Shown here in pieces: positions 7,183 to 9,373 of a DNA stretch of 9,373 bases (positions are counted from its first letter, which is position 1; each line of letters starts with the position of its first letter). The stretch covers positions 1 through 9,373 of the forward strand of contig CAJXTP010000103.1 in assembly GCA_913061335.1 (NCBI GenBank). Reading direction: 5' to 3'. Source of the DNA: an uncultured Loktanella sp. (lineage in GTDB: Bacteria > Pseudomonadota > Alphaproteobacteria > Rhodobacterales > Rhodobacteraceae). Made by a program: the position numbers and the translations under genes. A model generated the notes under the pieces. It was not told where the DNA came from and did not search any database. It was given only the letters and a program-made list of their open reading frames with translations.

Positions 7183-7341
7183 GTGGTTTTGGTGCTGGGT
7201 AGTCCGCATGACGCCCTGCCAAATTTCCGGCGTTGTTTCGATTAGCGCAACAATGATGAAATTTCTAAAGATGATGTGTGGGCAATTGGGCGCGACTAAC
7301 TTAGCCTAACCACAAGTTCATATTTGACCGGAGAGTGGCCC

Positions 7342-7755
7342 ATGGCAACGAAACCAACATCATCATCCAAGACTGTGAAGCTTGCGACGATCGCGCCTGA
7401 TCCGGTTATCACACCGTTGGCAGGCACAACCGCGTCGAAAGCGGGGGGCGCGACCTCTGCGGTAATTGTTCCCAAGGCTGAAATGATCAAAAAGCCCGAA
7501 TTTATTGACCGTGCGGTGGACCGGACAGACGTCAAAAAGCGCGATGCAAAGCCGGCGATTGAGGCTGCTTTGGCCGTTTTGTCCGAGGCGTTGATTAAGG
7601 GTGAAGAGCTGAACTTGCCTCCCTTGGGCAAGCTGAGGATTGTGAAAACTAAGGATGTTGGCGACGGTGCTAAGGTTCTGACCCTCAAATTGCGCACGAT
7701 GAAAGACGGCGCAGGCCTTGGTGCCAGTCCGTCAGATAACGACGACGACGATTGA
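7342..7755 (+). CDS. Divergent HU-family DNA-binding protein with N-terminal extension
   Basis: The 137-aa product has an HU-like core from about residue 52 onward. FIDRAVDRTDVKKRDAKPAIEAALAVLSEALIKGEELNLPPLGKLRI corresponds to the HU helix pair and the start of the beta sheet (HU GFGTF becomes PPLGKL). HU proteins bend and compact DNA as dimers. Two features are unusual. About 50 residues rich in Ser, Thr, Ala, Pro and Lys precede the core. After KLRIVKTKDVGDG the chain goes straight to VLTLKLRTMKD, so the long DNA-intercalating arm with its RNPxTG-type motif is missing. The tail is acidic (SDNDDDD). The start ATG 7342 follows GGAGAG at 7330-7335; an in-frame TTG at 7324 lies upstream of that site. 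It is the first gene of a tight cluster with the cupin and phosphatase genes. Location after lon matches hupB in other proteobacteria. Confidence 0.85.
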   Translation: MATKPTSSSKTVKLATIAPDPVITPLAGTTASKAGGATSAVIVPKAEMIKKPEFIDRAVDRTDVKKRDAKPAIEAALAVLSEALIKGEELNLPPLGKLRIVKTKDVGDGAKVLTLKLRTMKDGAGLGASPSDNDDDD

Positions 7756-8051
7756 TGGCGCGCCCTGCCGCAGTCGCGGTGCGGTTGGTTGATGACCCGT
7801 TGGTCTGTGTCACCCGATTTGAATTTGCGGCAGGTGCAGAAACTGGCTGGCACACGCATGCGATGGACTATGTCATCACGGCTGTGACGGATTGCCAAAT
7901 GCAATTGGAAGACCCGGACGGACAAATCCGGGATGTGCTGGTGCCCGCAGGGGCGGCGTATCGCCGCGACGCGGGTGTGCAGCATAACGTCATTAACGCG
8001 GGCACCGCGGCGATGGTTTTTGTTGAAGTCGAAATCAAATCACAAGGCTAA
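7755..8051 (+). CDS. Small single-domain cupin protein
   Basis: The 98-aa product is a compact cupin beta-barrel. Motif 1 is GAETGWHTHAMDYVI, with His33 and His35 as likely metal ligands and Asp38 near the usual Glu position. Motif 2 is PAGAAYRRDAGVQHNVINAG, with His77 as the third ligand. Such small cupins act as metal-dependent enzymes or sensors; the substrate is not predictable here. The stop TGA of the HU-like gene (7753-7755) overlaps this ATG by one base (TGATG). No strong ribosome site is visible, so translational coupling is likely. A TTG at 7752 would add one residue and is less likely. The phosphatase gene follows three bases after the stop, so all three genes form one operon. Confidence 0.88.
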   Translation: MARPAAVAVRLVDDPLVCVTRFEFAAGAETGWHTHAMDYVITAVTDCQMQLEDPDGQIRDVLVPAGAAYRRDAGVQHNVINAGTAAMVFVEVEIKSQG

Positions 8052-8054
8052 CCG

Positions 8055-8612
8055 ATGTTTCCCGAGCTTTATATTTTGCGCCATGGCGAAACCGTCTGGA
8101 ATTCCGAAAACCGTATGCAAGGCGAGTTGAATTCGCCCCTGACTGCCAAGGGTGAAGCCCAAGCTGCCAGTCAGGGCCGAATATTGCGCGCGCTTGATTT
8201 GGGTGGTTTTTCGATGATTTCCAGCCCTCAGGGACGCGCTGTGCAAACCGCAGGCATCGCGTTGGGCGCAATTGCCCAAGATGTTACGACTGATCGCCGG
8301 TTGCGCGAAATTGGTGTTGGTGACTGGTCGGGATTATGTCGTGATAGCCTGCCGTTAGGCGACGGACCTGATGCATTTATTGCCCAATACGAGGCTGCGC
8401 CGAACGGCGAAGGCATTGCCGCTGTTGCGGTCCGTGTCGCTGCGTTCCTTGCTGATTTAAAAGGTCCGGCGGTTGTCGTGACGCATGGCATAACGAGCCG
8501 CGTTTTACGTGAAATAATCACCGGTGAAGTTGCCGTCGCGGCGAGTTCGAACCTCGGCGGGCAGGGCTGTGTTTATCATTTAAAAGATGGTGTGCAAAAA
8601 TTGCTTGATTGA
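8055..8612 (+). CDS. Histidine phosphatase family protein (phosphoglycerate mutase-like)
   Basis: The 185-aa product is a branch-1 histidine phosphatase. The phospho-accepting His10 lies in LRHGETVWN (Arg9, His10, Gly11). Arg61 in SSPQGRAVQTA, Glu85 in LREIGVGDWSG and the second histidine His144 in VVTHGITSR complete the active-site pocket. The length fits small phosphatases of the CobC/GpmB type and is shorter than 2,3-bisphosphoglycerate-dependent phosphoglycerate mutase (about 230-250 aa), so a phosphatase is more likely than a glycolytic mutase. The substrate is unknown; no cobalamin gene is adjacent. The ATG lies three bases after the cupin stop codon. It is the last gene of the HU-cupin-phosphatase cluster; the tRNA gene begins 41 bases later. 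Confidence 0.93.
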   Translation: MFPELYILRHGETVWNSENRMQGELNSPLTAKGEAQAASQGRILRALDLGGFSMISSPQGRAVQTAGIALGAIAQDVTTDRRLREIGVGDWSGLCRDSLPLGDGPDAFIAQYEAAPNGEGIAAVAVRVAAFLADLKGPAVVVTHGITSRVLREIITGEVAVAASSNLGGQGCVYHLKDGVQKLLD

Positions 8613-8615
8613 GGC

Positions 8616-8643
8616 TTGCACCCTGCGTCTGGTTGTTCTAGAT
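8616..8643 (+). promoter_or_regulatory. Candidate promoter of the tRNA-Val gene
   Basis: TTGCAC (8616-8621) is a good -35 match. With 16 bases of spacing it is followed by CTAGAT (8638-8643), which resembles the CTA-type -10 boxes common in Rhodobacterales. Transcription would start only a few bases before the mature tRNA 5' end. This is a pattern match; read-through from the phosphatase gene is the alternative, since no terminator separates them. Confidence 0.4.
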
Positions 8644-8653
8644 GACCGTTATC

Positions 8654-8729
8654 GGGTGATTAGCTCAGTTGGTAGAGCGCTTCCTTTACACGGAAGATGT
8701 CGGGAGTTCGAGCCTCTCATCACCCACCA
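8654..8729 (+). tRNA. tRNA-Val (anticodon TAC)
   Basis: The 76-base cloverleaf is complete. The acceptor stem GGGTGAT pairs with ATCACCC (8719-8725), followed by discriminator A and an encoded CCA (8727-8729). The D arm is GCTC/GAGC. The anticodon stem CTTCC/GGAAG encloses loop TTTACAC, with anticodon TAC at 8687-8689, which reads GTA and, by wobble, other valine codons. The variable loop is ATGTC. The T arm GGGAG/CTCTC has one G-T pair and loop TTCGAGC. Confidence 0.98.
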
Positions 8730-8776
8730 ATTTTCATATTAAAAACAGTGACTTGGCGAATATTTGAAGTTCGCCT

Positions 8777-8821
8777 GTGTAGCCATTTTGACACGCTACA
8801 CGTGGTGCCATTTTTTTTGAC
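8777..8821. repeat. Paired short repeats downstream of tRNA-Val (possible mobile-element end)
   Basis: GCCATTTTGAC (8782-8792) recurs 25 bp on as GCC-A-T8-GAC (8807-8821), differing only by four extra T. An inverted pair, GTGTAG (8777-8782) and CTACAC (8796-8801), overlaps the first copy. Repeated short motifs of this kind occur at the termini of some insertion sequences, including IS21-type ends, but no transposase gene is present here. The rest of 8730-8836 is AT-rich with no ORF I can support. Interpretation as a remnant end is a guess. Confidence 0.45.
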
Positions 8822-8856
8822 TTCAAAAGAAAACCCGCTGGAGATCATCTCCAGCG
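8822..8856 (-). terminator. Intrinsic terminator of the minus-strand ORF at 8881
   Basis: On the minus strand an 8-bp perfect stem, CGCTGGAG (8856-8849) and CTCCAGCG (8843-8836), with a 5-base loop is followed by GG and a T-rich tract (TTTTCTTTT, 8833-8825). It begins 25 bases past the stop codon of the ORF. This supports the ORF as a genuinely transcribed gene. On the plus strand no T-run follows. Confidence 0.83.
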
Positions 8857-8880
8857 AGCTAGGGTCGTGTTCGTTTTGGC

Positions 8881-9345
8881 CTATGTGGTCGATGTTACAA
8901 TGTCAGCCGCCAAGCGCTTGATACCGTCTGTTGAGGTTATGGGCAAAATGTAGCGAACATTATCCTCACTGCTCTGCAACACATCATCAGGCAATTCGGT
9001 GCGCGTGGCATTACAAAGTTCACTAAAACCACTTTGCAGTTTTTCAAATACCGTAAGCATATCCTTCATGTCGCCGACTAGCGTTTCCATTTCGTATTCC
9101 GGATCGTCAACCTCACACAAATGTTCGAAAAGAAAGCTAGGTAGATCAGAGTCATTCAACTCGGGCCACAGACCTGCACTCAAATATAGGTCACGGAATT
9201 GATCCCGCGCCGTGGTTTCGGCTGCTTTAGGTGCGATAAGCGTAGATGCTGACCCAATTCGAATTGGCGCATCGAGAAAGCACTGGAATAGCTCTTTCTC
9301 TGTAAGAGTTGCCGCCACTGGCGCATCGGTGTTTAGTAAAGTCAT
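8881..9345 (-). CDS. Uncharacterised protein, 5' end uncertain (contig edge)
   Basis: I do not recognise this protein. The visible frame gives 154 aa: acidic, apparently soluble, without a signal peptide, membrane segment or known catalytic motif. A central acidic helical part (FLFEHLCEVDDPEYEMETLVGDMKDML) is followed by VFEKLQSGFSELCNAT, and the C-terminus is NVRYILPITSTDGIKRLAADI. The terminator just downstream supports it as a gene. The start is not secure. The ATG at 9345-9343 is only two bases from adapter sequence, so no ribosome site can be seen, and the in-frame stop upstream (TAA) lies inside the adapter. The true gene may begin further upstream. It sits just past a tRNA gene and reads slightly more AT-rich than the rest by eye, so it could be accessory DNA. 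Confidence 0.6.
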   Translation of the reverse strand: MTLLNTDAPVAATLTEKELFQCFLDAPIRIGSASTLIAPKAAETTARDQFRDLYLSAGLWPELNDSDLPSFLFEHLCEVDDPEYEMETLVGDMKDMLTVFEKLQSGFSELCNATRTELPDDVLQSSEDNVRYILPITSTDGIKRLAADIVTSTT

Positions 9346-9347
9346 AG

Positions 9348-9373
9348 CTGTCTCTTATACACATCTGACGCTG
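9348..9373. other. Untrimmed Nextera (Tn5 mosaic-end) sequencing adapter
   Basis: The 19 bases CTGTCTCTTATACACATCT (9348-9366) are the Tn5 transposase mosaic end. They are followed by GACGCTG (9367-9373), the continuation of the Illumina Nextera Read 1 adapter in reverse complement. All 26 bases match the adapter as I know it. This is library-construction sequence at an assembly edge, not organism DNA. Confidence 0.96.

Noticed and set aside
7296..7985. Minus-strand open frame of 229 codons
   Set aside because: It is antisense to the HU-like and cupin genes, which have domain signatures and good start signals.
9348..9366. Tn5 transposon inverted end as evidence of a natural mobile element
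   Set aside because: The bases continue into the Nextera adapter, so it is a library artefact.

Overview
The window looks like an ordinary chromosomal segment from an alphaproteobacterium of the Rhodobacterales (roseobacter type). The protein sequences, the moderate GC content and the lon-HU gene order support this, but the placement is made by eye and not by a search. It holds ten protein genes that look real, one partial gene, one tRNA gene, and several promoter, repeat and terminator signals. I find no CRISPR array, phage module or intact insertion sequence, and no convincing new multi-gene system.

Left part (1-2489). The first 264 bases are the N-terminal third of triosephosphate isomerase (tpiA) on the minus strand. 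It is divergent from a 2-oxoglutarate/Fe(II) oxygenase of the isopenicillin N synthase family. Two minus-strand Fe-S assembly genes follow: an A-type carrier (SufA/IscA) preceded by a SufT-type DUF59 protein. Upstream of sufT are a plausible sigma70 promoter and three 10-bp repeats at exact 11-bp spacing. A small uncharacterised gene (about 72 aa) leaves in the opposite direction.

Middle part (2570-7182). Three plus-strand genes follow: tgt (queuine tRNA-ribosyltransferase), a WcbI-like protein with an N-terminal GNCQ motif, and lon. The lon promoter region contains a near-consensus heat-shock (RpoH) promoter. This puts the true lon start at 4719, not at the upstream in-frame ATG at 4577 or the non-ATG codon at 4557. 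lon ends in a strong intrinsic terminator.

Right part (7342-9347). A compact operon encodes a divergent HU-like protein, a small cupin and a histidine phosphatase, with a 1-bp overlap and then a 3-bp gap. A tRNA-Val(TAC) gene comes next. Beyond it lies a short AT-rich stretch with paired repeats, a minus-strand terminator and an unrecognised minus-strand ORF.

The last 26 bases (9348-9373) are not genomic. They match the Illumina Nextera transposase adapter, so the window ends at a contig edge with untrimmed adapter. The 5' end and start codon of the last ORF are therefore unreliable.
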